Origin: Incurvaria masculella
Lineage: Eukaryota > Arthropoda > Insecta > Lepidoptera > Incurvariidae
DNA: 64,000 nucleotides
Reading direction: 5' to 3'
NCBI GenBank assembly: GCA_946894095.1
Contig: OX335649.1
Coordinates: forward strand, 12,356,001-12,420,000
The notes below the pieces were generated by a model. The model did not search any database and was not told the DNA's origin. It worked only from the letters and a program-made list of their open reading frames with translations. Positions 46,296 to 57,600 of this stretch are shown piece by piece (the first letter of the stretch is position 1; each line of letters opens with the position of its first letter). The translations under genes were made by a program, and so were the position numbers.

Positions 46296-46602
46296 TCACC
46301 TAAATTGGCGTTTACGGCAAACCGATCTACTGGCGTTTTCAAATGTATGGAGAAATAGAAGAGCGCGCGCAGTGGGCGAACTAACATTTGCGAGTCCGAG
46401 TTTGATTTGACAGCTTACTCTACGTTCCCGTAAATACATGGACATTGCGGTTTACGCCGACTCCGCATTTTCTTACAAATCGGAAATCCGAGTTTGACTT
46501 TGACAGCTGGAAGAAGTGAAACCACAGAATATCTAGTAAAACTTGTATGGAGTTTGACGTTTTTACGGAACTACGAAGTTCCTTAACGCCAGTTTAGGGG
46601 AC
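46296..46602. mobile_element. MITE family 2 copy, adjacent in the same orientation
   Basis: GTCACCTAAATTGGCGTTTA start; the end is diverged (GCCAGTTTAGGGGACAAC). Separated from the previous copy by about 16 bp. Confidence 0.8.
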
Positions 46603-47589
46603 AACTGGTACTAGCAGCTCATCAGTTTTGAGCGTGCTTTGGGTAACGATGATTCAAATCGAACCGCGACGTTACGTAGTACAGAAAGTGTTTATTCTGT
46701 GAGTCAAAAGCACGTGTGCGTGCTACTGTATTTTCCGTGGTCGTGGTCGGTGTGTTTTGAAAAGTGAAAGCTACTGTGCGTTTGTTTGGGTGCGTGCAGT
46801 ATTCTGTTTTCCATGGTTTCAATTTTTTTCATGGCAAGAACAACTATTTGTGAATTCGTGATCTTCGTATAATGAAACGGTATGAATTAAAAGCTTCGTA
46901 AATCCGTCCAAATGTGATTGCTTTATTATTGTGAATGCTTTAGTAATTCCCAGTGGTCGGACTAAACTGGTTTTTGTATGGTTGGTCCAGTGCTAATCTC
47001 GTATTAAGTTTTGACTAACATGTATATATGAGCTAAGTTCTCTCTCAATATGACTGATATGATTTTGCGGAAATCCAAAAAACTATTTGTTTATGCAACA
47101 CAAGACGAACGATCGGAAGCGCTTAGCACAAACACAAGGTTTAAATGAACTAAATGGAGGGGAAATGTGAGGGACTTGCTCACGAAGCGCCAAAGTGGCG
47201 AACTAGGTAACATTCCAAAGGTTGCAACTGTTAAAATAATATTATTTTCTAAAAAATTATATAAATAGAAATTATATCAACTACTTCGACATTATTCATA
47301 ATACAAAAAAGGTGTATTTGTACGGCATGCCACTTGACTGTATTCATACTTTTCCGGTTGCTGTTCAAGAGGATAAAATTTTATTTACATTACATAATTT
47401 TTTTTGGGTAAGACGTTAGTTTTAAGACAATGGGAGAGCAGTTGGCCCACGCAGTATCAAAGGCGGTTTGGAGGTGGGAAAGCCATGGAGTAGGGAACTG
47501 AGCAGACTCGATAGCCTACTACGTGACAGTTGGTACCATTGCATTGAATGAAAGATGGTCAACGCGGCAATGAAAATTGTGCGTGTTTT

Positions 47590-47720
47590 CAATTCAGTTC
47601 AATGAAGTCAAGCAGTATAAGGAAGGTCCTGGCATGGCACCTAGTTCCCATGTGGTTTGTTAGACTAATATCATCACAGTTGGTATTAGCTATCCATGTC
47701 CAGTTTCATAAAAAAAACCT
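47590..47720 (+). mobile_element. SINE-like shared-body fragment
   Basis: GGAAGGTCCTGGCATGGCAC to GGTATTAGCTATCCATGTCC. It preserves the body sequence missing from the hairpin copy at 49011. Confidence 0.65.
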
Positions 47721-47777
47721 AAGTACAATGATTATAGCATTTAAAATCAAAACATGCTTAAAAAAATGCTCGCAACT

Positions 47778-48335
47778 TAGGGAGCGTTCATAAACCACGG
47801 GACGGAGGGAGGGGTCCGGCTCTCGTTCATGTCTGGTCACGCAGGGGGTCGGGGGGTGCCCGCCTGACTCACTTGATGGAAAGTACCAATGCCGAGTCGT
47901 GCTGTGCCAGGCGCTCCTTCCACAATCCTCTCTATAAACTTCTAAAATTCTCTTCTTTAAAATAAAGTATTAGTCGATTAAAAAATAAATTATTTTTTCG
48001 GCAATGCCACCTTATGTGTTAAAATGATGATTTTGGTTACGTAAACCTGTATAAATTGTATGTAATGACCTCAATATTGGCTTATTCACAATAATCGCCC
48101 CAAAGATTAGAAATAGCAGGCTTTTTTAATAGTTGTGATGATGATTTAAAATGTGCTTTTATGAATTTCACGTAACTTGGGTAAGAGGAAGGGGGGTTAT
48201 CATCTTGGTCATGACTGGTCACGAGGGGGAGGGAGGGAGGGGTTATCATCTTGGTCACGACTGGTCACGAGGGGAAGGGAGGGTCTAAAAGTGGCGCATA
48301 ATTGTCACGTAGTGTACGGACTGTCCCTTAGCAAC
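47778..48335. mobile_element. MITE-like element with AGGGAGCGTTCATAAA end
   Basis: Left CTTAGGGAGCGTTCATAAAC and right GTGTACGGACTGTCCCTTAG are imperfect inverted ends. The interior has a ~52-bp unit repeated twice (GGTTATCATCTTGGTCA, CTGGTCACGAGGGG). Confidence 0.55.
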
Positions 48336-48689
48336 ATAAGATTTAAGTTTGAGAAGAATGTAGCATAAAAAGTTTGATTGATGAAAATTACTTTTAAATG
48401 AAGAAATGGTTTTAAAAAAAAAATATGCACTGTTTTGAAAAAAATATCAATGCCATGAATAGGACTTACAACTACCCAAAGTACGAAGACCCGAGGATGA
48501 GTCAAAACATGACAGAATCTTAATTTCTCAATAAATTTAAAAATACTGACAGCAATTGAAAGCTTCGCTTTCATTTAAAAAATTCCGTAGATTAGCATAG
48601 AAAGTAGACTATGTAAAATTTCATGTTCCATTCTAAAAGGTCCGAAGCATCGTTTTACAATTATTTTTTTATGTGACTGCATGGATGGC

Positions 48690-49080
48690 TAATACTACAC
48701 CATGATGTCAGCCTAGGTAGCCCAGCAGCGCGACGCCTTACGGTTTGATAAGCTTGGCGCTCTGAGTGTGGTTGGGTTCTAGATGGGTGACCGTTTTTAA
48801 CCATTGAGGCTGGCCCTGGTTCAGTTTCCACGTAAACCTGTAGGTTTTAAAAACTAGAACTAAAAAAACTGGAACTTTACTAGGTAGTAGGGTTAATCCC
48901 GCCCGGTTCGTACGGTCGCATTGAATGGACGATGGTCAAAGTGGCAATGGAAATTGTTCATGTTTTCCATCCAGTTCAATATAGCCGACCAATATGAGGA
49001 AGGTCCAGGTATGGCACGTAGTTCCCATGTGGGAACTACGTGCCATGCCTGAGGCTATCCATGTCCAGTGACATCAAAAC
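48690..49080 (+). mobile_element. SINE-like element with 5S-rRNA-derived head
   Basis: The head contains TTGATAAGCTTGGCGCTCTG and GGTTCTAGATGGGTGACCG, matching the A box to C box internal control region of 5S rRNA. It then joins the same body as the tRNA-headed copies (GTTAATCCCGCCCGG, CATCCAGTTCAATATAGCC). Confidence 0.75.
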
Positions 49081-49335
49081 CAACCAAGTGCGAGTCTAAC
49101 TCACACTCGAAGGGTTCCGTACCATTGTACAGGATTTCACACAAAAAAAACACGTTTTTTTGTATGGGGCCCCCTTGAATTTTTGTAATTTTTTTATTTA
49201 CCTATTGTTTTAGCAGCAAAATAAATACAAACTCTGAAAATTTCAGTTGCCTACCTATTACGGTTCATGAGATACAGCCCTGTGACAGACGGACAGATGG
49301 ACAAATGGACGGATGGACGGACAGACAGACGGACA
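49080..49335 (+). mobile_element. Lepidopteran short interspersed repeat (GTGCGAGTC family)
   Basis: ACCAAGTGCGAGTCTAACTC, GAAGGGTTCCGTACCATTGT, AAATTTCAGTTGCCTACC, then a GACGGACAGA-rich run. It lacks the final GGAACCCTAAAA of the copy at 13285. Confidence 0.72.
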
Positions 49336-49544
49336 CGGTGTGTATGGTCTAGGTGAGTTGAACACACCTTGTGGGAACTATGCAGGTGCCATGCCAGGAC
49401 CTTCCTTATGTTCCTACAATTGTTTTATAACATAATGTGTTTATAACATTGTATAGCTACATCGAGTTGAGTCAAATAACAATGAATTGAAGAAGGAAGT
49501 GGAATCTAGGAATCATTATACTTTGTTTGAAACAAAACGGCAAT

Positions 49545-49705
49545 TACAAATTGTCCGTGTTTTCCGTCCAGTTCAATGTAGCCGTGCTCATAGAGGGAAG
49601 GTCTTGACATGGCACCTAATTCCTTCGGGAATGTGGTTGTATTGGGCTAAAATCATAACGGTAGTTGTTTGGTATTAGCCATCCATGTCAGGTTAAAAAA
49701 AAAAC
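49545..49705 (+). mobile_element. SINE-like shared-body fragment
   Basis: GTCCGTGTTTTCCGTCCAGT to GGTATTAGCCATCCATGTCA, body only. Confidence 0.65.
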
Positions 49706-49806
49706 CTTTTTTACTTGCCTGCATGTTAACAGTAATTTATGTTTATAAGAGCTAGAGTTTACGTTATTAAGATTAAACGGCATTCCACTCACAGCATGGT
49801 TTGTGT

Positions 49807-49856
49807 GGAGCACGACGTTTCGAGCCAAACATTTGGCTTATCTTCAGGTGAGCTCC
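49807..49856 (-). ncRNA. Hammerhead-ribozyme-like motif in Penelope-like arm
   Basis: On the minus strand: GGAGCTCAC, CTGAAGA (CUGANGA core), stem II AGCCAAA/TTTGGCT, CGAAAC, then GTC followed by GTGCTCC, which pairs back with GGAGC..AC as stem I. Stem III would be only the self-complementary ACGT, as in the minimal dimeric hammerheads reported in Penelope-like elements. Cleavage after GTC is predicted, not shown. Confidence 0.7.
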
Positions 49857-49885
49857 CGTGTCCAGCGGCGGCTAACGGGGAACTG

Positions 49886-50362
49886 TCAATTTGACGTGTT
49901 CCGCCGTTGGCGAAGATTGTAGTTGTGGGTAGTTTGAAAGTCTTGAGTGGCTGCGTTCCGGAGCTCCAGGGAAAGGCAAAAGGCGCTCACTGTATCTTGA
50001 CTTTCACTGCACGCCTTTGCCTTCCGGCTTTTCAGGGGAGCAAGTACCGGATTCCACATGGGAGATAACTTAAACGAATCTTCTTGATTAAAGTTTTCGT
50101 GCTTGGCGATTTCAATAGATTCACGGACGATGCGAGGGATGTGTCGTGTTTCAGCCGTCAGAATTTCGACCTGATCGAACCTAATCCAGTGGTTCGTACC
50201 TGAATCCATGTGCTCACACACTGCTGACTTGTTGGAATCCAGTTTCTTGACTGCCCTGATATGTTCCGAAATGCGGGTCACTACGCTTCTTTTTGTCTGC
50301 CCAATGTATGACTTACCACAACTACATGGATTTTTGTATACACCAGCGGACTGCAGAGGCAA
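49886..50362 (-). pseudogene. Penelope-like GIY-YIG endonuclease C-terminal fragment
   Basis: 158 codons: AGVYKNPCSCGKSYIGQTKR, then TRISEHIRAVKKLDSNKSA and HIPRIVRESIEIAKHE. The GVY..YIG pair and the Cys-x-Cys insertion are hallmarks of the Penelope-type GIY-YIG domain. A stop codon and a frameshift break the frame upstream, and no RT motifs are found. Confidence 0.87.
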
Positions 50363-50527
50363 TTTATCTTACACAGAGCGTACCATGTCGGAGACTTTTC
50401 AGTAGGGTTGAAAAATTGAGCTCCGGAACGCTGCTGCTCAAGACATTCAAACTACCCACATCTACTATCTTCGCCAATGGCGGAACACGTCAAATTGACA
50501 GTTCCCCGTTGGCCGCCGCTGGACACG

Positions 50528-50577
50528 GGAGCTCCTCTGAAGATGAGCCAAATGTTTGGCAAGAAAAGTCGTGCTCC
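50528..50577 (+). ncRNA. Degenerate hammerhead-like motif in the opposite arm
   Basis: GGAGCTCCT, CTGAAGA, stem II GCCAAA/TTTGGC, then GAAAAGTC and GTGCTCC. The ACGT stem III of the other arm is AAGT here and stem I is weaker, so activity is doubtful. Confidence 0.55.
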
Positions 50578-51218
50578 GCACAAATCATGCTGTGAGTGGA
50601 ATACCGTTTTATCTTTTAAAATGAACAGTGACCATGGTAATCTTACTTACAACTTAAATACATTTTCATATTGTTTTGATATAAGCACACGTTATTGAGC
50701 ATTTTATATGTACTTGCACTGAAGACGAGGCGAAGGGCCGATTGATGACACCACACAAAAATGACTTGGAAAAAATATATGTTTTGGTCTTTAAAACAAA
50801 AGATGTTCACTTTAATTTAAAGAATCACCCTCTTGCGGCTCTGACTATTGGTAGCTAAATACAGTGTACAGCTTATCGCCTTTAATCTCATATCCGAAAT
50901 ATCTCTGAAACAGCGAGTAAGTCATTTCTAAAACTGGGAAATAATGTCTTTTTTGCTCTAACCATAATTTTTTAGTTTACTGTAATATTCAATCGCGGAA
51001 AATCACAGCTACGGTAATCATGCGCGAGAAATGTTTGGTACCAGACCTCAATCATTTGTTCATGCTAGCTTGAGCAAGAAGCAAAAAGTGCTGCGCTGCT
51101 TGTAAAGTACGCATTTCTAGGCATTGCTATAAGTAGGTATAAAATGAATAGTCTTAACCGATAATAAAATAAAACAACAGGTCATACAGCGCTGACACAA
51201 CATACTTATTTGTTACAG

Positions 51219-51650
51219 ATTGCCATGCCGTTTGCTGTTGAAAGTTCGTGACCTTTCCTACTGATGTAATACGACGTTACGAGAGCGGAGTAGACACAAT
51301 CTACTCTTCTCATCAAATCAGTTACCACCCACCAGCGCTCATTGAACGATCGGCTGGTGAAAATTTCTAATCATGACAATTATACGCTTCTTCGCATCAC
51401 AGGCCTTTAGTGCCCATAAAACTGAAGAAATCCTAAATAAAGTGAAGTTGGTTCGCGATGATGTGCAGAGATTGTCGACAGAGATTTGCTACCACGTGGA
51501 GCTGTCGGACGGCTGCGACTACTTGAATATTAATCAGGTCAAGGTCCTGAAGTGGATTCTCAGCTCGCCACTCCAGCCGCAGTCTCTGAAGAATGAGTCT
51601 GTATTCAAGCGGGTGGGGAAAAACCAGGTTGTCGTGGAGATTGGACCGAG
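51219..51650 (+). CDS. PFAS: PFAS exon with start codon
   Basis: Coding begins at ATG 51373 (MTIIRFFASQAFSAHKTEEI) and ends IGPR at donor AG|GTTTGT. A good acceptor TTGTTACAG at 51218 suggests that the exon begins with about 154 bp of 5' UTR joined to an unlocated upstream leader exon. The coding start is well supported; the leader is an inference. Confidence 0.82.
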
Positions 51651-54600
51651 GTTTGTTAGTTCTAGTTTTAAAATGATTTTTTGTTCCAGATTCAGTTGGA
51701 ACGAATTGTAACTAAATTAATTTCTTTTGCACCTCCTAACAAAAAACGCATCAATCAGTTGTTCTGTCTCACTCCTTTACTTAGTCCTGTTAAGCATTGA
51801 AGCAAGATGGAGCAACCAGCCGATGTGTCTTTTGTCTAGCAGTGCCTCAGGCAGCGCACTGTGTAACGCTGTTTCTTCTAACAAATTTTACATAATTCGA
51901 TTTTTTTATGAAGCAGCTACATTAATTCTAAAACTTCTATCTATATACACCTCGCCCAGATATTAATCTACTCTTTCACATTGATCCCAATCATGCACCT
52001 ATAACTTGTAGAAGTGCCTAACGCCTCAGACCCTCCTTGAAAGAACATGTCTATGGTGTTTGTCTTATATCGACATTATCGACTATATGCTATGCCATAT
52101 TAAAAACCTGTTGAAATTACCATTATGAAAAAACTATTGCAACATATACATTAACAAAAATATATACTGTCATCCGCCACCGTGGCCACATCCATGATAG
52201 TATCCCTCAAAACATGATACTTCATGGAAAACTGAAAAATAAAGTAGCTGATTTGACCAGTCTTGCAAGGTCATTTGTGGGCATGTTTTCGTCAGGTCGT
52301 CCCTCGGACTGAATAGTTAATAAATCATTTCAGGTTCAATTTTTCTACGGCCGACTCGAGTAATTCGGTGCAAATATGCCGAAGTGTGGGCCTGGACAAT
52401 ATCAGTCGCCTCGAGGTCTCTATAAGATATCTGATCACCCTAGCCGAGGGGACGACGCTGACGGCGAGCGAGCTAGAAGGACTTGCGGCGCCCCTACATG
52501 ACCGCATGACGCAATGTGTCTACACCAAGGAGAACCTGCCGAGGCGTAGCTTCAACGAAGGCTTGCCGACAAACCTAGGAAATTGGTTCAAAGTTCCATT
52601 ACTCAGTGAAGGGAAAGCTGCAATGGTTAAAGTTAACGACAAGCTGGGTGAGTTAAATGAAATTATACTGTCAACATTTGGATGTGATCCTATTTTCCAT
52701 GATCAGCTTCTAAAATAAATTGACCCAAACGTATGTAATATTACAATGTTATTGAAACTTTTTTTATATGCAGTTTTAATATTGCAGGTTTAGCCTTTGA
52801 CTCGTGGGATATGGATTTCTACATGGACTTGTTTGTGAACAAATTGAAGCGTGATCCCACGAGTGTTGAGCTGTTTGATTTAGCTCAGAGTAACAGTGAA
52901 CACTCACGCCATTGGTTCTTCAAGGTATATTATTTCCATGAGTTTGCATGACACTGATAATGTCTGTAGCCTTTTCTTACCCGAGATTTAAATGCGCGTT
53001 TGTATTGAAAACATGGTTCGGAACGGAATCCTTTTAAAACTTTAGTATTTTTCATTTAGTTTGGCCGGTAGCCCCGGCACGCGATGCCTTGCGACTCAAT
53101 ATGCTTGGTGAAGTCTGAGTGCGGTTTGGTTCTAAATGGGTGACCGTTTTCAATCGTTGAGGCTTCCTTACTCATTAAGCGGTAGGCTTAATCACGCCCG
53201 GGTTGGTACCATCGCACTGAATGAACGAGGGTTGAAGCGGCCATGAAAATGTTCCGTGTTTTCCATCCAGTTGTGTATACATCTAATTGTAGCTGTGCAA
53301 TAATAGACTGGCATGGCACCTAGTTCCCATTAGGTATTTTGGGCTAATATCATGACAGTGTAATATTAGCCATCCATGTCCAGTCACATAAAAACATATG
53401 TTTAATATAATTATTTCCCCAAACCGAATTGTTTGGAACCATCAAAGCCTTCGCCACTGAGGGATGTAAATATTCTAAAATGATTTCCTTTGAAAACCCA
53501 GGTCGCAGTCTGATTTGAACCATCGTTACCAAAAGCATGCTCAAAACTGGTCCGATTCGCGCTTACAGCCCTCAAAATGGTGTTCCCGTGAACGGTATGA
53601 AGTTAGTGCTGTGTCACGCAATGACGTACACAGTGCTCACGCTTCGGAGGTAGGGCACCGTATGTGGAACTGTCAATGTCACTTTTTGACATTTCTAAAG
53701 AGTAATCATGGTCTTTCCACAGTGTTTTTTCAATCTGATTCGGGACGCTCGTATACGCTTTGGGCAGTGTAATCGTTTACAGTTCAAATCGGAATTATGT
53801 GTATATGTATTTATATTTATAGGATTTTAGATCTTATTTCGTAAATCATTAGAAAAAGTTATGTTTTTGCATATTAAAACTTTTACTTTTGTAGATATAT
53901 TTTTTTTTAGGTTTTCGTTCCTTGAAACAAATTAAGGAACCCTTATTGTAATTGTATTACTTAAATTTCCGTCTGTCTGTCAAGACTCTTTTTCTCAGGA
54001 ATGCATGAAAGTATTAAGTTGAAAGGAATATCAAATTCTTAGATCTATAGTCCCTTGAAGCTGTAAAAAATTAAATGTTCTAAGACAACGCAAATACCAC
54101 CAGAAATGCTACATTTAACACTCGCAAATAAATCAAAACCTTTGGGTACTTCCCATTGATCATGAAATTTGGCAAGGAGCAAGCCTCACAGCACAAGTAA
54201 AGGAAAAAGTATGAATGGACTTTATACTTTCTGTTTTCAGGGTAAAATTATTTTAGATGGTGAGGAATTAGACGAATCTTTAATAGATATGGTTGCGGCA
54301 ACTCAAAAAACCTCGAATGATAACAATGTCATTAAATTCGGAGATAACAGCAGGTAACCAAAACAAATCTAACTATTTAAGAATTTGTCAGTGTGCAAAG
54401 CGAAAATGTGTAGCATATTTTCATGTCATTGCACCGGTAAAAGTATGCCAGAATTTTTTTTCAATTGTTACGACCTTGCAATAAGAAAATACATACTGTC
54501 TGTCTTAGTGACAATAAATTGCAAAGAAAGTTAAATGTGTTTAATATTTCACATGACCACGGAAAGGCACCTCCTTCATTCCTTACTTTTATGTGGTTGC

Positions 54601-57600
54601 CACTTTTCGTTTTTAATCTTCTTGAAGTGTCTAATAGAAATATTTCCTCAGATCCTTCATATGGAGATTTTTACTCAGAATCTAATTTTCCAGAGGGACG
54701 GAGATGCTGGAAAAGTTTAAATCTAATCAATGACTCGTTTCTGCTTCATTACAGCGCCATAAAGGGATTCAGTCATTTGAAACTGCGCCCGTCGGACGTG
54801 CGAGCGCCGTCCAAGATGGTGGCGGACAAGAGCGATTCGGATATAATATTCACAGCGGAGACGCACAACATGCCGACTGCGGTGGCCCCGTTCAGCGGCG
54901 CCACCACCGGCACGGGCGGGCGCATCCGCGACGTGCAGGGCGTGGGGCGCGGCGGGCACACTGTCGCCGGCACCGCCGGCTACAGCGTGGGCAACCTCAA
55001 TATGCCTGGTAATCATTTAAATGTAATTTATGGATAACTTGATTTAGATTTTTATTATTTTTTGATTATAATTATATAATAGATTTATAACCTATTTGTT
55101 CTATGTTTTGTTTGTTTTAATGCATGTTGTGTTCACTACAAGTGGAGTGTGTACCTTTTTTTAAATGACGTTTGTGATTCTCAGTGTATCCTGTGTACTA
55201 CTCTGTTTGTGAACCTATTAATAAATAAATAAAATAAAAAATAAAATAACTAACCTACCGAAGACCACCATTGTAAGGGCCAAAAAGGAAAAGAAAGTTC
55301 AATCATAATAGGTTTTACATGCTTAAAACTTGGAAAATCGTCAGTACACATGCTCATAATGCCGTTTACTGCTGGTGCTTGTCGCCGCCGCTATATTTTG
55401 CCGTTTGGCAAAATATTAGCTCTTTTTTTATTCAGATATATGTATACATACAGCCCAGTAGTTTATCTATTTATTGGACATATACTAGCTACCTAAAATA
55501 TGCCATGCCGTTTTGAACTCAGGTCCTGAGAACTTGGTAGTTTGGCCATCTGCCGTTGAGCCGACTGATAAAACCAAACGAGGCAAAAAAGTAAAAGACT
55601 TTCAAAAAGTATGTAGGTAGCGAAAAAAATGCTGTGCCGTCAATTTATTTTATGTTTTTTTAATGTAACGGGACATTGATGGCTAATACCATACCCACCA
55701 CCATGATATTAGGCCAACACACTGCATTCCCGAAGGAATTAAGGTGACATGCCATGACCTTTCCTCAATGAGCAGGGCTACATTTAATTGAAACGAAAAC
55801 ACTGACCATATTTTCATCCAATGCGATGGTGTCAACTTGGTGGTGAGCTTAAACCCTGCCACCTAGTAGGGGAAGAGCACCTACACTTTTAAATAGATTT
55901 CGTACCAACTGCTTGGATTCGTGACCAAATGCACTTTCACATTCAGAAAGAGAAAGAAACTGGTGCATGAATGGGGCAGGGATTTGAACCCATGACCTCT
56001 AATATGATAGGCAAGTCCCCGCGCTTTTTTTTTATTTGAAATGTTAAAAAAAATCTACCTCTAAATATATGTTCCACTGCACTTGTCACCAAGCATCTTG
56101 TAATGCATGTCATGTCAAGTGCATGTATCGTATATCTTATACTGTAGCCATAATACATGTCTCTTTGTCTCCTGACCTGATTCGTTATCAAAAGTTAATT
56201 TTGTAACAAATTCGAGCAAATACAGCAAAATTGTTTTTGTATTGTTTATTCGTCATTCATAGACAGTACACTGCACTCGGATTTGTCATATTTTAACATT
56301 GGCTAGTTCAGCAAAACAAAAAACAGCGAAGAAGAACTGGAAAGAAACTTTACTGCTTTTTTTTTCAACGTCCACTAGTCTAAATTTACAAAAGTGTTTG
56401 TAACTTTTTTAATAAAAACATAGGTAAAACACTAACCCTGTTACTAATAAACCCAGATTATCGCCTGAACAGTTATACAATGTGTTGTCCCTTTCTCTCG
56501 AATTCGAAACTGCATGTCAATGCAAAGGACAAAACATTGTATAACTATTCAGACGATGATCAGCGTTTATTTGTAACAGGGTAAATTAACATTAATTGAT
56601 ATTTATAATCAGGCTACGAACTACCCTGGGAGGAGGCCGGCTGGGACTACGCCAGTACGTTCGCATCGCCACTCGACATCATAATCGAAGCCAGCAATGG
56701 TGCATCTGACTACGGCAACAAATTCGGGGAGCCCGTCGTCTCAGGTATGCAATTTTACCCATGAGGTTAACTACGACTGCCCAGTCATACACGCTCCCAC
56801 GGTGACCATTTCAACAGTTTCATGTTAATAGGAGTCACCGTAAAAAGTGTAAAGGTTTTTGCCATATTCTATCACCACACCAAATCACTAAGGACCAAAC
56901 CAGTCTTTGCTTGGTATGAGTGTTCAACTTTTGTCTATTTATGTACACAAAAAATAAAAATAAAATTTTATTACTTTCTTTTACCCAAGGAATAAAGCTA
57001 TAAACATGTAGATTATACGTCATTAATGCGCATAATTTTTTTCCTGCTCAGTCTAAAATTCAATTTGCACTATGCAAACCTATACAGAAGAATTGGAATG
57101 CTGTGTAGTATGCAACTGAGTGAAAGCAACCGTTGAAATGTGAACTGCGAATAAACGGTATCGTCACTCTGTGTGGCAATGTGACTACATTGTCTTTGAT
57201 TTGTCTTGTGTTCGCGGGTTGAGTGGGTGGGTATGCGTGTGAGTCTATGTGCATGTAAGAGTAAATAAGCAAGAGTAAATATGTGAGTGTACTTAGTCAA
57301 TTTTGTTTTAATCTTTGGAAAAGAGATATCCTTTACTTATTGTAATGGTATATAAATACATAGTTAGATAAATGACAAGAAGCTCTATGTAATGTTTTGA
57401 AAACTTACGGTTTTCCGGTGTGTAATGCCATGCTTGGCCGACATGATTGGAACGAAGTGGCCCTGACGATGCTTCCGTCGTTGGAGGCAAAACATGTCGG
57501 CCAAGCACGGCATTACACACCGGAAAACCGTAAGTTTTCAAAACATTATGTACAGCGACGGTGTAAATCTAAGAATATCAGCTTTATCTACTCGTAGTTT

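Larger units (their letters stand above)
49770..50610 (-). mobile_element. Penelope-like element remnant with inverted arms
   Basis: A minus-strand GIY-YIG frame (49886-50362) is bracketed by inverted arms: about 49780-49975 on one side and 50415-50605 on the other, sharing CTCCGGAACG, ACGTCAAATTGACAGTTCCC, GACACGGGAGCTC and GAGTGGAATRCCGTTT. This fits the terminal pLTR layout of Penelope-like elements. The reverse transcriptase part is absent. Confidence 0.85.
39416..51218. other. SRRM1-PFAS intergenic interval, repeat-filled
   Basis: No conserved host exon seen over about 12 kb. Recognised elements are given separately; the unassigned parts (for example 39480-40100, 44200-44700, 46610-47580, 50640-51200) are AT-rich with no supported feature. 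Confidence 0.6.

Noticed and set aside
48700..48830. True 5S rRNA gene
   Set aside because: Only the internal control region resembles 5S; the flanking helices are missing and the same head-body join occurs at 53065.
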